Of a stretch of DNA of 64,000 nucleotides, positions 36,438 through 45,607 are shown one piece after another (positions within the stretch are counted from its first letter, which is position 1; each line of letters starts with the position of its first letter). The position numbers were made by a program, and so were the translations under genes. The DNA is taken from assembly GCF_016428595.1 (NCBI RefSeq), contig NZ_JAELVQ010000010.1, positions 1-64,000 of the forward strand, read 5' to 3'. The notes beneath the pieces were generated by a model. It did no database searches, had not been told where the DNA came from, and saw nothing but the letters and a program-made list of their open reading frames with translations. Origin of the DNA: Snuella sedimenti (GTDB lineage Bacteria; Bacteroidota; Bacteroidia; Flavobacteriales; Flavobacteriaceae).

Positions 36438-37822
36438 GTCCCCGCGTACGTACATACCACGATCATTATATACCCTTGGTATTCGCACATATAGGTATAG
36501 GGATTGTGTTGTATGCTTTCGAACCCTTATCAAAAATTTATTTTTTTGTTTTGTTGGGGTATTTTATGTTTCGTATCATATTGTCTCCGGCTTCTAAAAA
36601 GGCCCAACAGGTATTTTTAGCTTGTGCTTATTTTGCGGGGGCAGAGGTGTTGTTGCGTATGACCGATGGAGCTATTGCATATGAGGCTTCTAAATATCTG
36701 GTTATTCTGTTTATGTTGATAGGAATGTTTTTTAAAGGGGTTAATGGTAAAGGATATCCTTACTTTTTGTACTTGATTTTACTGGTTCCCTCCATATTAG
36801 TGGCTTCTTCTACGCTTAGTTTTTTTGCCAATTTTAGAACCAACATTGCTTTTGTGTTAAGTGGTCCTGTGTGTCTGGGGATTGCCGCTTTGTTTTGCTA
36901 TAATCGAATGGTGACCAATCGGCAAGTGCTAGATATTATAATGTGTCTGGCATTACCTTCTATAAGCATGACTACTTACTTGTTTTTATATAATCCCAGT
37001 ATTAAAGATACGCTTTCGGGAACGGCTTCCAATGCAGCAGCGTCTGGAGGTTTTGGGCCTAATCAGGTAGCAACGGCTTTGGGATTGGGTATGTTTGCTA
37101 TGGTGGTACGCTTGTTTTTGAAATCACCTAATCTGTTCTTGAAAATTTTGAATATAGTCATTCTTGGTGCTATGACCTTTCGAGCTATTGTTACCTTTAG
37201 TCGTGGAGGTGTGTTTGCAGCCGTTATTGTAATTGCAGCTTTTTTGGGAAGTTTGTTTTATCGTTCCTCACATAAAATGAAAAACCAAATTGTAATCTCT
37301 TTTCTGCTATTGGGATTGACCCTTATGGTGAGTTGGGTGGTTAGCTCGAGCCAAACGCATGGCCTGATAGATAAGCGTTATGCCAATGAAAATGCGCAAG
37401 GTATAAAAAAAGGAGATATTACTACCGGACGTATCGACTTGTTTATGGAAGAAATAGATGGCTTTTTAAGTAGTCCTTTTTTAGGAATTGGTGCCAGTCG
37501 GGTCAAGGATATCCGGGTGGAAACCAGTGGAACTTCTTTGCCTTCACATAATGAGATAGGACGTTTATTATCAGAGCATGGTCTTTTAGGGATCATTATC
37601 ATTATGATCTTAATAATTAAACCTATAGGGTATAGAACAGGTAATAAACGCAATTACTTTTTTTATGCTTTTTTGGCCTTTTGGTTTGCCACCATTAACC
37701 ATTCGGGCATGCGTATTGCTGCGCCTGGACTATTGTATGCTTTTGCCTTGCTGAATGTGGTGCCCGAGGGGTATTATTTGAAAACCATAAGGAAAAGTGG
37801 TACGAACAGAAAGTTAAAATAG
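36434..37822 (+). CDS. O-antigen ligase/polymerase family membrane protein (Wzy/WaaL-like)
   Basis: A 462-aa inner-membrane protein with about ten to twelve hydrophobic segments and one long periplasmic loop (about residues 290-370) containing RxxLxxEHGLLG-like GRLLSEHGLLG, the signature of the Wzy_C/O-antigen ligase domain. Also visible is FSRGGVFAAVIVI. Such proteins polymerise lipid-linked repeat units or ligate them to an acceptor; polymerase is the more likely role in this cluster. It overlaps the preceding glycosyltransferase gene by 4 bp. GTG/TTG-type start at 36434 is supported by the overlap. Confidence 0.87.
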   Translation: MSPRVRTYHDHYIPLVFAHIGIGIVLYAFEPLSKIYFFVLLGYFMFRIILSPASKKAQQVFLACAYFAGAEVLLRMTDGAIAYEASKYLVILFMLIGMFFKGVNGKGYPYFLYLILLVPSILVASSTLSFFANFRTNIAFVLSGPVCLGIAALFCYNRMVTNRQVLDIIMCLALPSISMTTYLFLYNPSIKDTLSGTASNAAASGGFGPNQVATALGLGMFAMVVRLFLKSPNLFLKILNIVILGAMTFRAIVTFSRGGVFAAVIVIAAFLGSLFYRSSHKMKNQIVISFLLLGLTLMVSWVVSSSQTHGLIDKRYANENAQGIKKGDITTGRIDLFMEEIDGFLSSPFLGIGASRVKDIRVETSGTSLPSHNEIGRLLSEHGLLGIIIIMILIIKPIGYRTGNKRNYFFYAFLAFWFATINHSGMRIAAPGLLYAFALLNVVPEGYYLKTIRKSGTNRKLK

Positions 37823-37910
37823 TGCTTAGCTAAATTTTAAGTATCTGTAGCAAAACATTCAAGGATAGTTGTTTTTTTTTCTTATTTTTAAAGACACCCT
37901 ACAGAAAGTT

Positions 37911-38726
37911 ATGCTAAAACCGATACAAAAAATACGCTGGATCGTTAAACGGCATCCTTATTTGTATTATACAAGGTTTAAATTATTGTCAAAAAAGGCA
38001 GCTGCCGACGAAGCTTGGGATTATAGTTACAATACCATTAACCAAAGAGAAAACCTTCCGACCTATTTCAAAACTATTAATTTAAAGATATTTGAAGAAA
38101 CTCAGTTTTTGAGTGATTTTGATAAGACGCTGTATCTGGCAAAGTGGTTACGCATGCATATTAAAGGAGGATCGGGGCTTAGTTTGTCCTCTGAAAAAGC
38201 ACTTAAAAAGATGCTTAAGGGGGAAGGGGGGGTGTGTAGCGACATTGCCCAGGTATTCAATAACTTTTGCGTGCTAAACGATATTAAGGTACGAGAGTGG
38301 GGTATCACATCGTTACCGTATAAGAACAAATTTGGCGGACATGCAGTAAACGAATTTTATTCAGACAAGCATAATAAGTGGGTGTTAATAGATGTCGCTA
38401 AGTCTTTAATGTTTTATGAGGAAGACTCTGAAGAGCCCTTGTCGGTATTAGAACTGTTCGAAAATAATAAAGAGAAGAAACGGATTGTTTTCAGGTCCTT
38501 CCTAAGCTCAAATCCTATTGATTATAAGTTGATTAAAGATTATTATCTACATACCGAACGGATGCCATTTTTAATATGTAATTACCGTAATAATACTTAC
38601 GATTGGTATTTAGATAAATTTCAGCCCTACCTTCCTATTTTTGTCATTCATTTTTGGCTATATCTGGCAAAGAAAAGTTATTACTATTTGTTTCCTTTGC
38701 AGTGTTATAAAAATAACCTAGCTTAA
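37911..38726 (+). CDS. Transglutaminase-like domain protein in exopolysaccharide cluster
   Basis: About 271 aa from the ATG at 37911 (MLKPIQKIRW); the frame is open upstream but only with poor start codons. The transglutaminase-like fold shows its catalytic triad: Cys in GEGGVCSDIAQVFNNFC, His in KFGGHAVNEFY and Asp in WVLIDVAKSL. No signal peptide is evident. Transglutaminase-like cysteine proteins occur in polysaccharide clusters of Bacteroidota, but their role there is not established to my knowledge; a peptidase or acyl/amide-transfer role on the polymer is possible. It lies 88 bp after the polymerase gene and 39 bp before a second glycosyltransferase. Confidence 0.8.
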   Translation: MLKPIQKIRWIVKRHPYLYYTRFKLLSKKAAADEAWDYSYNTINQRENLPTYFKTINLKIFEETQFLSDFDKTLYLAKWLRMHIKGGSGLSLSSEKALKKMLKGEGGVCSDIAQVFNNFCVLNDIKVREWGITSLPYKNKFGGHAVNEFYSDKHNKWVLIDVAKSLMFYEEDSEEPLSVLELFENNKEKKRIVFRSFLSSNPIDYKLIKDYYLHTERMPFLICNYRNNTYDWYLDKFQPYLPIFVIHFWLYLAKKSYYYLFPLQCYKNNLA

Positions 38727-38765
38727 ATTCATCGAACCCAACACCTAAGACCCAATCCTAACTCT

Positions 38766-39779
38766 ATGACACATATCCTTTATATAGGAAATAAATTAGC
38801 AAGTGAAGAGCGTAATGCATCAGCCATAGATTGTTTGGGTCCATTGTTGGAAGGAGAAGGTTATAGGGTATATTATGCTTCTTCTAAACTGAATAAAATA
38901 GGGCGATTACTGGATATGCTTTGGGCCTGCTGGCGCTATAGGCATACAGTCCATATGGTGTTGATCGATACTTATAGTACTTTGAATTTCTGGTATGCGC
39001 TTTGCGTGTCGCAATTATGCCGGTTACTTAAATTAAAATATATACCGATACTTCATGGGGGTAACTTGCCAAAGCGTTTGGAAACCAATCCATATTTAAG
39101 CCGCTTGCTATTTTGTTATGCGTATAAGTACGTTGCACCGTCGGCTTATTTAAAAAAGGCCTTTGAAACACATGGTTACACCAATGTAGGACATATTCCT
39201 AATACATTGTCACTTGCGATGTATCCTTTTAAAGATAGAGGCTTTGAGCAAATTAATTTGTTGTGGGTACGTTCGTTCGCTAGGATATACCATCCGGAGT
39301 TAGCCGTAAAAATATTGAAAAATATACAAGAACAGGGTGTTAAAGCATCGCTGTGTATGGTTGGGCCAGATAGTGGTGACAGGAGTTTGCAGGTAACACA
39401 AACCTTAGCTGAAACGCTTGGTGTAAATGTACGTGTTACGGGAAAACTGACCAAGGAAGCATGGATTGCTTTGTCTGAGGATTACAATGTGTTTATCAAT
39501 ACGTCCAATTTTGATAATATGCCTGTTAGTGTTATGGAAGCTATGGCTTTAGGGCTTCCAGTGGTATCTACTAATGTAGGAGGTATGCCATTTTTAATTG
39601 ATAATAAAGTTAACGGCATTTTAGTGCCTCCTAATGATGAAAAAGCCTTTACCAATGCTTTATTGGCTATCTATTCAAGACCACAAAATGCTTTGCAAAT
39701 GGCTAAGCAGGCTCGTATGGTTGTTGAAAAGATAGATTGGAAGCAGGTAAGACAGCTGTGGCGTAATGTTTTACAGTGA
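38766..39779 (+). CDS. Glycosyltransferase family 4 protein (exopolysaccharide cluster)
   Basis: A 337-aa GT-B glycosyltransferase. The acceptor half begins HILYIGNKLASEERNASAIDCLGPLLE, and the donor site includes NLLWVRSFARIYHPELAVKIL, LCMVGPDSGD, NTSNFDNMPVSVMEAMALGLPVVSTNVGG and the E of SVMEA. It probably adds one sugar to a lipid-linked repeat. With the upstream glycosyltransferase, polymerase and transglutaminase-like genes it forms one rightward unit. Confidence 0.91.
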   Translation: MTHILYIGNKLASEERNASAIDCLGPLLEGEGYRVYYASSKLNKIGRLLDMLWACWRYRHTVHMVLIDTYSTLNFWYALCVSQLCRLLKLKYIPILHGGNLPKRLETNPYLSRLLFCYAYKYVAPSAYLKKAFETHGYTNVGHIPNTLSLAMYPFKDRGFEQINLLWVRSFARIYHPELAVKILKNIQEQGVKASLCMVGPDSGDRSLQVTQTLAETLGVNVRVTGKLTKEAWIALSEDYNVFINTSNFDNMPVSVMEAMALGLPVVSTNVGGMPFLIDNKVNGILVPPNDEKAFTNALLAIYSRPQNALQMAKQARMVVEKIDWKQVRQLWRNVLQ

Positions 39780-40258
39780 ACGCGTTAAACTTTTTTAAAT
39801 TGGGTAAATGACCACTCTTTGTCCTAAGTTTGCTGTTTTTTAGTCAGTAATTCAAAAATGGCTTATTATTAACGTGAATAATGTTTAAGAGTTCTGATGT
39901 CACTTCGGAGTGAATTTTTGGAAGAATTTAGCACTCAAACTGACATAAATTCCTTATCCATTGTTCACGCTATTATTAGTCCATGGTTAAATCCTACCCG
40001 TTGTGCATTTTACGATTGAAATGAGTAAAATTTGTACTTCGATAGACTCAGCAGAACTATAGAGAATAAGATCTTAGTCTTTGAAAATAGTTTTCGATAC
40101 GGTTTTCTTTGATTTCGACTGCACTCAGTCTGACAGAAAATGCTCGAACTGATATTTTGAAACTGGTTTAATCCAAAAAATATAAATGAGATCGATAATA
40201 TAATGCTACAATCAAATTAACTTATTATATTTATAATTGCTATTAATCTCTTCTTAAC
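39780..40258. repeat. 479-bp gap with degenerate dispersed repeats
   Basis: No gene is seen. Approximate inverted ends near 39861-39882 (CTTATTATTAACGTGAATA) and 39962-39982 enclose a TCACTTCGGAGTG and GCACTCAAACTGACATA stretch. A second degenerate copy lies at ~40092-40136 (TTTCGATACGG...GCACTCAGTCTGACAG). Both relate to the repeat best preserved at 7993-8075 and 55779-55860. The last ~80 bp is A/T-rich and would hold the promoter of the next gene. Confidence 0.55.
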
Positions 40259-41650
40259 ATGCCCAATCAAAATATTCATTTTAACATTTCTGAACGTAAA
40301 ATTTTATTGAGGGTATTCGATATTTTATGTATTCTTGGTGTGCTCTACTTAGTTGGAAATATATTTGATTTTGATTATTTTATTATAACTAAGGCCAGTT
40401 GGACATGGGTGTTGGTATTGGTGTTGTATATTTCCATTTTTGGGACGGTGTTTGAATTGTACGATCTCCAAAAATCCAGTAAGTTGGAAAGAGTGTCGGC
40501 AAATATTGTTTTAACTGTATCTATTACGGTATTGTTTTATTTTTTAACCCCTTTTTATACGCCTTTTTTACCGGATAACAGACTTCAGATACTCTATTTT
40601 TATTTTGCTATTCTTTTCGCTTTATTTGCTTGGCGTATGCTTTACTTGGCTTTTATTGTGTCTCCTCGATTTTATAAAAAGGTCTTGTTGGTCGGAGAGA
40701 TTTCTAATATGGAAGCAATTGTGCATGCTTTTAATGTGGCAGATCCAAATTATAAAATTGTAGGGTTTGTTAATTGTGAAATGGAACGGGATGATGGTGT
40801 TAAATTTTTAGGTATAAAAGAGTATAGTCCCTATGAGATTGACGGCGTTGTTAAGAAAGAAAATATATCGGAGATTGTAGTGGCTAGTTATAACTCTGAA
40901 ACCATAACTCCTAGTATTTACCGCATTTTGATTTCGCTTTTAGAAACGGGTTTTCCTATACGCGAGTATACGCAAGTATATGAGGATATGACATATAGGG
41001 TGCCGGTACAGTTTGTTGGTAAGGATTTTTACAAGTACTTCCCGTTTAGTAGAAGTAATCAAAATAAGCTGTATTTGTTCTTTCATCGGTTTTTTGATAT
41101 TGTTATATCCTTAATAGGCACTGTGTTTACAATAGCTTTGGTGCCATTTATCCTTTTAGGTAATTTGATAGCCAACCGGGGTCCACTTTTATATACACAG
41201 GTGCGTGTTGGTAAAAACGGGGAAACTTTTAAAATCATCAAATTTAGAACGATGATCGAGAATGCTGAGCCTTCTGGAGCGGTTTGGGCGAAGAAGGATG
41301 ACCAGAGGATAACCTTGTTTGGTAAGTTTTTACGGAATACCCGTTTGGACGAGCTTCCACAATTCTTTAATATTCTTAAAGGGGATATGAGTTTAATTGG
41401 TCCCAGGCCAGAACGTCCTTATTTTGTAAAAGAACTATCACAGCTTTTGCCTTTTTATGAAACACGGCATATTGTAAAGCCGGGTGCTACAGGTTGGGCG
41501 CAAGTAAATACCAGGTACGGGTCGTCGGTAGATGACAGCTTGCTTAAATTACAATATGATTTGTATTATATAAAACATAGGAGCTTTTTTCTGGACGTAA
41601 ACATTCTAATAAAAACCATTACTACCATGATCTTTTTTAGGGGGCAATAG
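40259..41650 (+). CDS. Exopolysaccharide polyprenyl glycosylphosphotransferase (WcaJ/WbaP-like)
   Basis: A 463-aa inner-membrane enzyme that starts repeat-unit synthesis by moving a sugar-1-phosphate from a nucleotide sugar to undecaprenyl phosphate. About four N-terminal hydrophobic segments and a CoA-binding-like Rossmann region (KVLLVGEISNMEAIV, residues ~140-220) precede a re-entrant membrane helix (near 275-300) and the bacterial sugar-transferase domain: NRGPLLYTQVRVGKNGETFKIIKFRTM, TRLDELPQFFNILKGDMSLIGPRPERP and VKPGATGWAQV. It belongs with the two glycosyltransferases and the polymerase. Flippase and export genes are not in the window. Confidence 0.94.
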   Translation: MPNQNIHFNISERKILLRVFDILCILGVLYLVGNIFDFDYFIITKASWTWVLVLVLYISIFGTVFELYDLQKSSKLERVSANIVLTVSITVLFYFLTPFYTPFLPDNRLQILYFYFAILFALFAWRMLYLAFIVSPRFYKKVLLVGEISNMEAIVHAFNVADPNYKIVGFVNCEMERDDGVKFLGIKEYSPYEIDGVVKKENISEIVVASYNSETITPSIYRILISLLETGFPIREYTQVYEDMTYRVPVQFVGKDFYKYFPFSRSNQNKLYLFFHRFFDIVISLIGTVFTIALVPFILLGNLIANRGPLLYTQVRVGKNGETFKIIKFRTMIENAEPSGAVWAKKDDQRITLFGKFLRNTRLDELPQFFNILKGDMSLIGPRPERPYFVKELSQLLPFYETRHIVKPGATGWAQVNTRYGSSVDDSLLKLQYDLYYIKHRSFFLDVNILIKTITTMIFFRGQ

Positions 41651-42386
41651 GGGAAGTTAAAAGCTAAAAGTGAAAAGCTAAAAGTGAAAAGTTGCAGGTT
41701 TCAAGTTTCAAGTTAAAAAGTTATGAGGTTTTAGGTCTAGGGTGTAGGGTGTTTGGATTTACTGTTTAGAAACTCACTGATTACTGACTCTAAATGTATG
41801 CTTTTTACTGAATACTGAATACTGAATACTGAACACTGAATACTGCTAACTGTTAATGGGTCTAGGGTCTTTGGATTTACTGTTTAGAAACTCACTGATT
41901 ACCGACTCTAACTGTATACTTTTTACTGAATACTGAACACTGAACACTGCTAACTGTTAATGGGTCTAGGGTGTTTGGATTTACTGTTTAGAAACTCACT
42001 GATTACCGACTTTAACTGTATACTTTTTACTGAATACTGAACACTGAACACTGAACACTGAACACTGAATACTGCTAACTGTTAATGGGTCTAGGGTGTT
42101 TGGATTTACTGTTTAGAAACTCACTGATTACCGACTCTAACTGTATACTTTACTGAATACTGAACACTGAACACTGAATACTGCTAACTGTTAATGGGTC
42201 TAGGGTGTTTGGATTTACTGTTTAGAAACTCACTGATTACCGACTCTAACTGTATACTTTTTACTGAATACTGAATACTGAATACTGAACACTGGATACT
42301 GCTAACTGTTAACAACTTACTTGAGTAAAAATAGGAGGGTTGATTAGGATTAATTCTCATAGCTTATTTTAACCAACAACCAAACG
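41651..42386. repeat. 736-bp convergent gap: heptad array and five-copy nested minisatellite
   Basis: Starting 3 bp after the TAG stop, nine 7-bp units in phase run from 41654 to 41716 (GAAGTTA, AAAGCTA, AAAGTGA, CAAGTTT). Then a higher-order repeat occurs five times: 41736-41860, 41861-41964, 41965-42089, 42090-42198 and 42199-42313. Each unit begins TCTAGGGTG, contains TTTACTGTTTAGAAACTCAC, and ends CTGCTAACTGTTAATGGG; inside is a run of two to five TGAACAC/TGAATAC heptads. Length differences between copies 2, 3 and 4 are explained by heptad number plus a 2-bp deletion. No gene is seen. Confidence 0.92.
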
Positions 42387-43553
42387 CTATTTATAATAAT
42401 GAACCAAAAATACATATCTAATCATTAGAGCGATTAGGAATGGTATTAGTCCTATGGCGAAAACTTGGACACCTACAATCCAGTGCAGGGTTAATAAGCA
42501 TAGTAGTATAATTAAAAATTTTAAATACTTTATAAACCAAATGTTTGTCTGTTTTTTATAAAGTTGAGGGATTACCAGTAAGTTAAGGGCAAAGGCCCAA
42601 AGCAGATTGTAGTTTTGGTGTGTTCCAGTATGGTCGGTGGCAAACCAAAGTAGTAGGATAAAAACACCAATGGCACCTGTAAGTGAAAATAGTGTAACAT
42701 TTAACCAAACACGAGGCTTGTTGGTTTTATAATCTTTATAGGTGAGCCAGATGATGAGTAACCCGAATAAGCCAAAAATAAACAAAGGGCTTGTGAAAAA
42801 TGCATTTGATTGTAATGTGGGTTTTTGCTCATATAAAACACGGCTTTCTTTTACTAAAGGTAGGCCACGACCTTTAATGGTTGCATTCTGAAAGAATTTA
42901 TAAATGTTTTCTGGTAAAAACATATGGTCTTCTGGTCTTGCTTTTTTATCGATTACAGCACCTAAAGCCACATCAATCCCTAAGCTTCCCCAAGAGTTTT
43001 TGTTTAGGTTGTTCTGGATTAGGGTTCTAAAACTCGCGTCTTTAAAGTCTTCGGGAAGATTAAACTCCAACTGGTTATTTACAGCTATATTAGCAACATC
43101 CTTAATTTTTGTGGCACAATTATCATAAAAGAAATCATAAAGGTAGTTTCTGTTTTCGGGCTTATTGTTTTCTAATAAATAATTGTAAAGGGTTTGCTTT
43201 TCGGGTTGTGATAAATTTAAAACTTGTTCTTTAACACTCCTGTTATAATAGCTATAGAGTCTCAGGAAATCGTAAAAAGCAGTGTCTCCTATAGAATAAT
43301 TTAGCTTGCCTTTGGCAAAGTTTAAATAAAAATTTGGAGCTTCAAAATCGAAGCGACCATAATCGAATGTTTGATCAATGTTGTGAGTTGGATCTTTAAC
43401 CCGAAATGCATTATGTCCAAATGCATCATTTAGCGAGGGACCGGGATCCACAGTTAATACACTAATTTGAGCTTTTGGGGATAGCTCAATTTGTTGCGCA
43501 TTTAATAGGTTAAAGAAGCAAAGTAATAGAATAGGGAGAATCTTTTTAAACAT
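42387..43553 (-). CDS. DUF4105 (Lnb-like) membrane protein
   Basis: A 388-aa protein: signal peptide (LLNAQQ), periplasmic DUF4105 domain (about residues 25-240) with FGHNAFRVKDP, FDYGRFDFEAPNFYLNFAKGKLNYSIG and NYLYDFFYDNCATKIKD, then five hydrophobic segments. DNCATxx contains a conserved Cys and the FGHN a conserved His, consistent with a papain-like catalytic pair. Members of this family have recently been linked to lipoprotein N-acylation in Bacteroidota (Lnb); I give that from memory and as a likely role. The next gene upstream, 12 bp away, encodes a PorV/PorQ-family protein, so they form one leftward unit. Confidence 0.8.
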   Translation of the reverse strand: MFKKILPILLLCFFNLLNAQQIELSPKAQISVLTVDPGPSLNDAFGHNAFRVKDPTHNIDQTFDYGRFDFEAPNFYLNFAKGKLNYSIGDTAFYDFLRLYSYYNRSVKEQVLNLSQPEKQTLYNYLLENNKPENRNYLYDFFYDNCATKIKDVANIAVNNQLEFNLPEDFKDASFRTLIQNNLNKNSWGSLGIDVALGAVIDKKARPEDHMFLPENIYKFFQNATIKGRGLPLVKESRVLYEQKPTLQSNAFFTSPLFIFGLFGLLIIWLTYKDYKTNKPRVWLNVTLFSLTGAIGVFILLLWFATDHTGTHQNYNLLWAFALNLLVIPQLYKKQTNIWFIKYLKFLIILLCLLTLHWIVGVQVFAIGLIPFLIALMIRYVFLVHYYK

Positions 43554-43565
43554 AGTGCTATAAGA

Positions 43566-44660
43566 TTATCTAAAGATACTAAAATCGAGTTTTAAAGAAA
43601 ATACATTAGAGTACAAGGCGATACTCTGGTCTCCAATATCTGTAAAGGCATAATCTATTTGAATGCCTTTGTGATTAAAGCCTAAGCCAAAGCTAGGCTG
43701 GAAGCTAAGTTGTTCTGAATTGCCTATTTGTTTTTCGTATTGGAAATTACCCATACCAGCTCTTAGGTATATCATGTCGATATACCCAAACTCAAGACCT
43801 AATGCTGGATTGATACTGGCAAACGAGGATGAGATGATATCGTTATTTTCTTCGAACCTTACATTTAAATTAATAGCGGTTAGTAGTGTGTAATCGTAAT
43901 GGAAGGTCATAAGTTTGGAAATACCTATCTGTAATTTTGGGATGGTAATTTCGGTAGTTTCTGGAAGTTCTTGGTTTTGACCTTCTATGGCATTTTGTAC
44001 CTTGGCAAATTCATCCTTATTAATACTCCATGCATTAAATGTAGTCGTAATATCTCGTGCCATAACACCAAACATCCAATCGTTGTCGGTTTCAAACTGT
44101 ATGCCAGCATCGAAACCAAAGCCCCATGAGGAAGCAAAATCACCAATGATACGACGTATTACTTTAGCGTTGACCCCAAAACTAAGTCCTTGTACGGGAA
44201 GGTCTCTTGCATATGAAAATGTTAACCCGTAATCGGCAGTTGAGAAGAGACTGATTCTATCGTAATTAATATTGCCTTGATCGTCTATGAGCTGTGTTGT
44301 ATTTAAAATATCATCTACCGCAAAGCGAATAAGCGAGAGTGCCACAACACTGCGGTCATCCAACGGCTTGGCAAACGCAGCATAATCGTAGTTTGCAATG
44401 TTTGCAAAATAACTGGAATGCATTAGAGCCAATTGATTGTCTTCAAGATGCAATAGCCCTGCCGGATTCCAATATCCTGCATTTACATCGTTTGTATGTG
44501 ACGTAACGGCACTGCTCATTCCCAAAGCAGCAGCATCCACCCCAATATTCATAAACTCATTGGAATATTTACGGGTAGTTTGTGCAAATAGGGTTAGCGA
44601 AAGCACAAAAAACAGTATGGTTAAGTAAAATCTCAAATATATTTTTTTACAAATATGCAC
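43566..44660 (-). CDS. PorV/PorQ-family outer-membrane protein (type IX secretion-related)
   Basis: A 364-aa predicted outer-membrane beta-barrel of the PorV/PorQ family. A signal peptide ends near LTLFAQ, then SNEFMNIGVDAAALGMSSAVTSHTNDVNAGYWNPAGL is the family's N-terminal signature; alternating hydrophobic strands continue to a C-terminal aromatic-rich strand (VFSLKLDFSIFR). PorV shuttles type IX cargo to the attachment complex and PorQ is part of the shuttle/attachment machinery; this protein looks like a paralogue (sometimes called PorV2) rather than PorV or PorQ proper. It starts the two-gene unit with the DUF4105 gene. Confidence 0.82.
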   Translation of the reverse strand: MHICKKIYLRFYLTILFFVLSLTLFAQTTRKYSNEFMNIGVDAAALGMSSAVTSHTNDVNAGYWNPAGLLHLEDNQLALMHSSYFANIANYDYAAFAKPLDDRSVVALSLIRFAVDDILNTTQLIDDQGNINYDRISLFSTADYGLTFSYARDLPVQGLSFGVNAKVIRRIIGDFASSWGFGFDAGIQFETDNDWMFGVMARDITTTFNAWSINKDEFAKVQNAIEGQNQELPETTEITIPKLQIGISKLMTFHYDYTLLTAINLNVRFEENNDIISSSFASINPALGLEFGYIDMIYLRAGMGNFQYEKQIGNSEQLSFQPSFGLGFNHKGIQIDYAFTDIGDQSIALYSNVFSLKLDFSIFR

Positions 44661-45607
44661 ATAATTTATAAGCTATAAACTTGAAATGTTAAGAGATATT
44701 GTTTGTAGGTGTTCTATTCTTATGAAGTTATCAAGTTATCAAGTTATGAAGTGATCAAGTTATGAAGTTATGAAGTTGGAAAGTTATGTGGCTTTGGTCT
44801 AGGGTATTGGGTGTTGGGTATTGGGTATTGGGTTTTGGGTTTTGGGTAGGGTTTTGGGGTAAAGTTAAAAGTTAAAAGTTACAAGTTACAAGTTTCAAGT
44901 TTCAAGTTATCAAGTTATGAAGTTGGAAAGTTATGTGGCTTTGGTATTGGGTTATGGGTGAGGGTAGTTATAAGCAATCGTAAATCGTTATTCATCAATC
45001 GTCAATTTAGAGGTTTTGGGTGTTGGGTCTATGGTTTTGGGTGTTGGGTATTGGGTATTGAGGCAAAGTTAAAAGCTAAAAGTTGCAGGTTTCAAGTTTC
45101 AAGTTAAAAAGTTATCTGTCTTTTGTCTAGGGTCTAGGGTCTAGGGTCTAAGGTCTTGGGTTATGGGATAAATTAAAAGTTACAGGTTTCAAGTTACAGG
45201 TTAAAAAGTTATGTGTCTATTGTCTTGGTTCTTGGTTCTTGGGTTTTGGATAAAGGAAATAGTATCATTTGATTTTTAGAGATCTTTTATATTGGTTTGT
45301 CAAAGAGCAATCGTAAATCGTTATGCGTAGATCGTCAATTTAGAGGTCTTGGGTGTAGGGTTTAAGGTTTTGGGGATAGTGTCTTTTAATTTTTAGTATA
45401 CATCCTGATTGGGAATTAATCATCAATAATTAATCGTACATCGTACGTTGTAAATCGTTAATAAGAAGGAGATTCTTCATTTCACTTCACTTCGTTGCGC
45501 TCTCAATGAACCCCTTATAAATTACTATTTGCTTTATTCAAAAATAGGAAACTAGTATTTGATATAGTTTACTATTTTTACAAAACGAAAAACTATAAAT
45601 AGACTTT
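44661..45607. repeat. 947-bp divergent gap filled with 8-bp and 7-bp repeats and G-triplet arrays
   Basis: At 44724-44787 there are eight 8-bp units (GAAGTTAT, CAAGTTAT). At 44802-44859 G-triplets begin at 44802, 44809, 44816, 44823, 44830, 44837 and 44844, exactly 7 bp apart. Similar in-phase runs are at 45018-45055 and 45130-45167 (CTAGGGT units). Between them lie TTTCAAG and AAAAGTT heptads. At ~45465-45510 is a dispersed GAGATTCTTCATTTCACTTC repeat. The final ~90 bp is A/T-rich, as expected for the pssA promoter. No gene is seen. Confidence 0.88.

Noticed and set aside
45130-45167. CTAGGGT repeats as telomere-like ends of a linear replicon
   Set aside because: The run is short, internal, flanked by ordinary genes and is one of several heptad families; nothing suggests a chromosome end.
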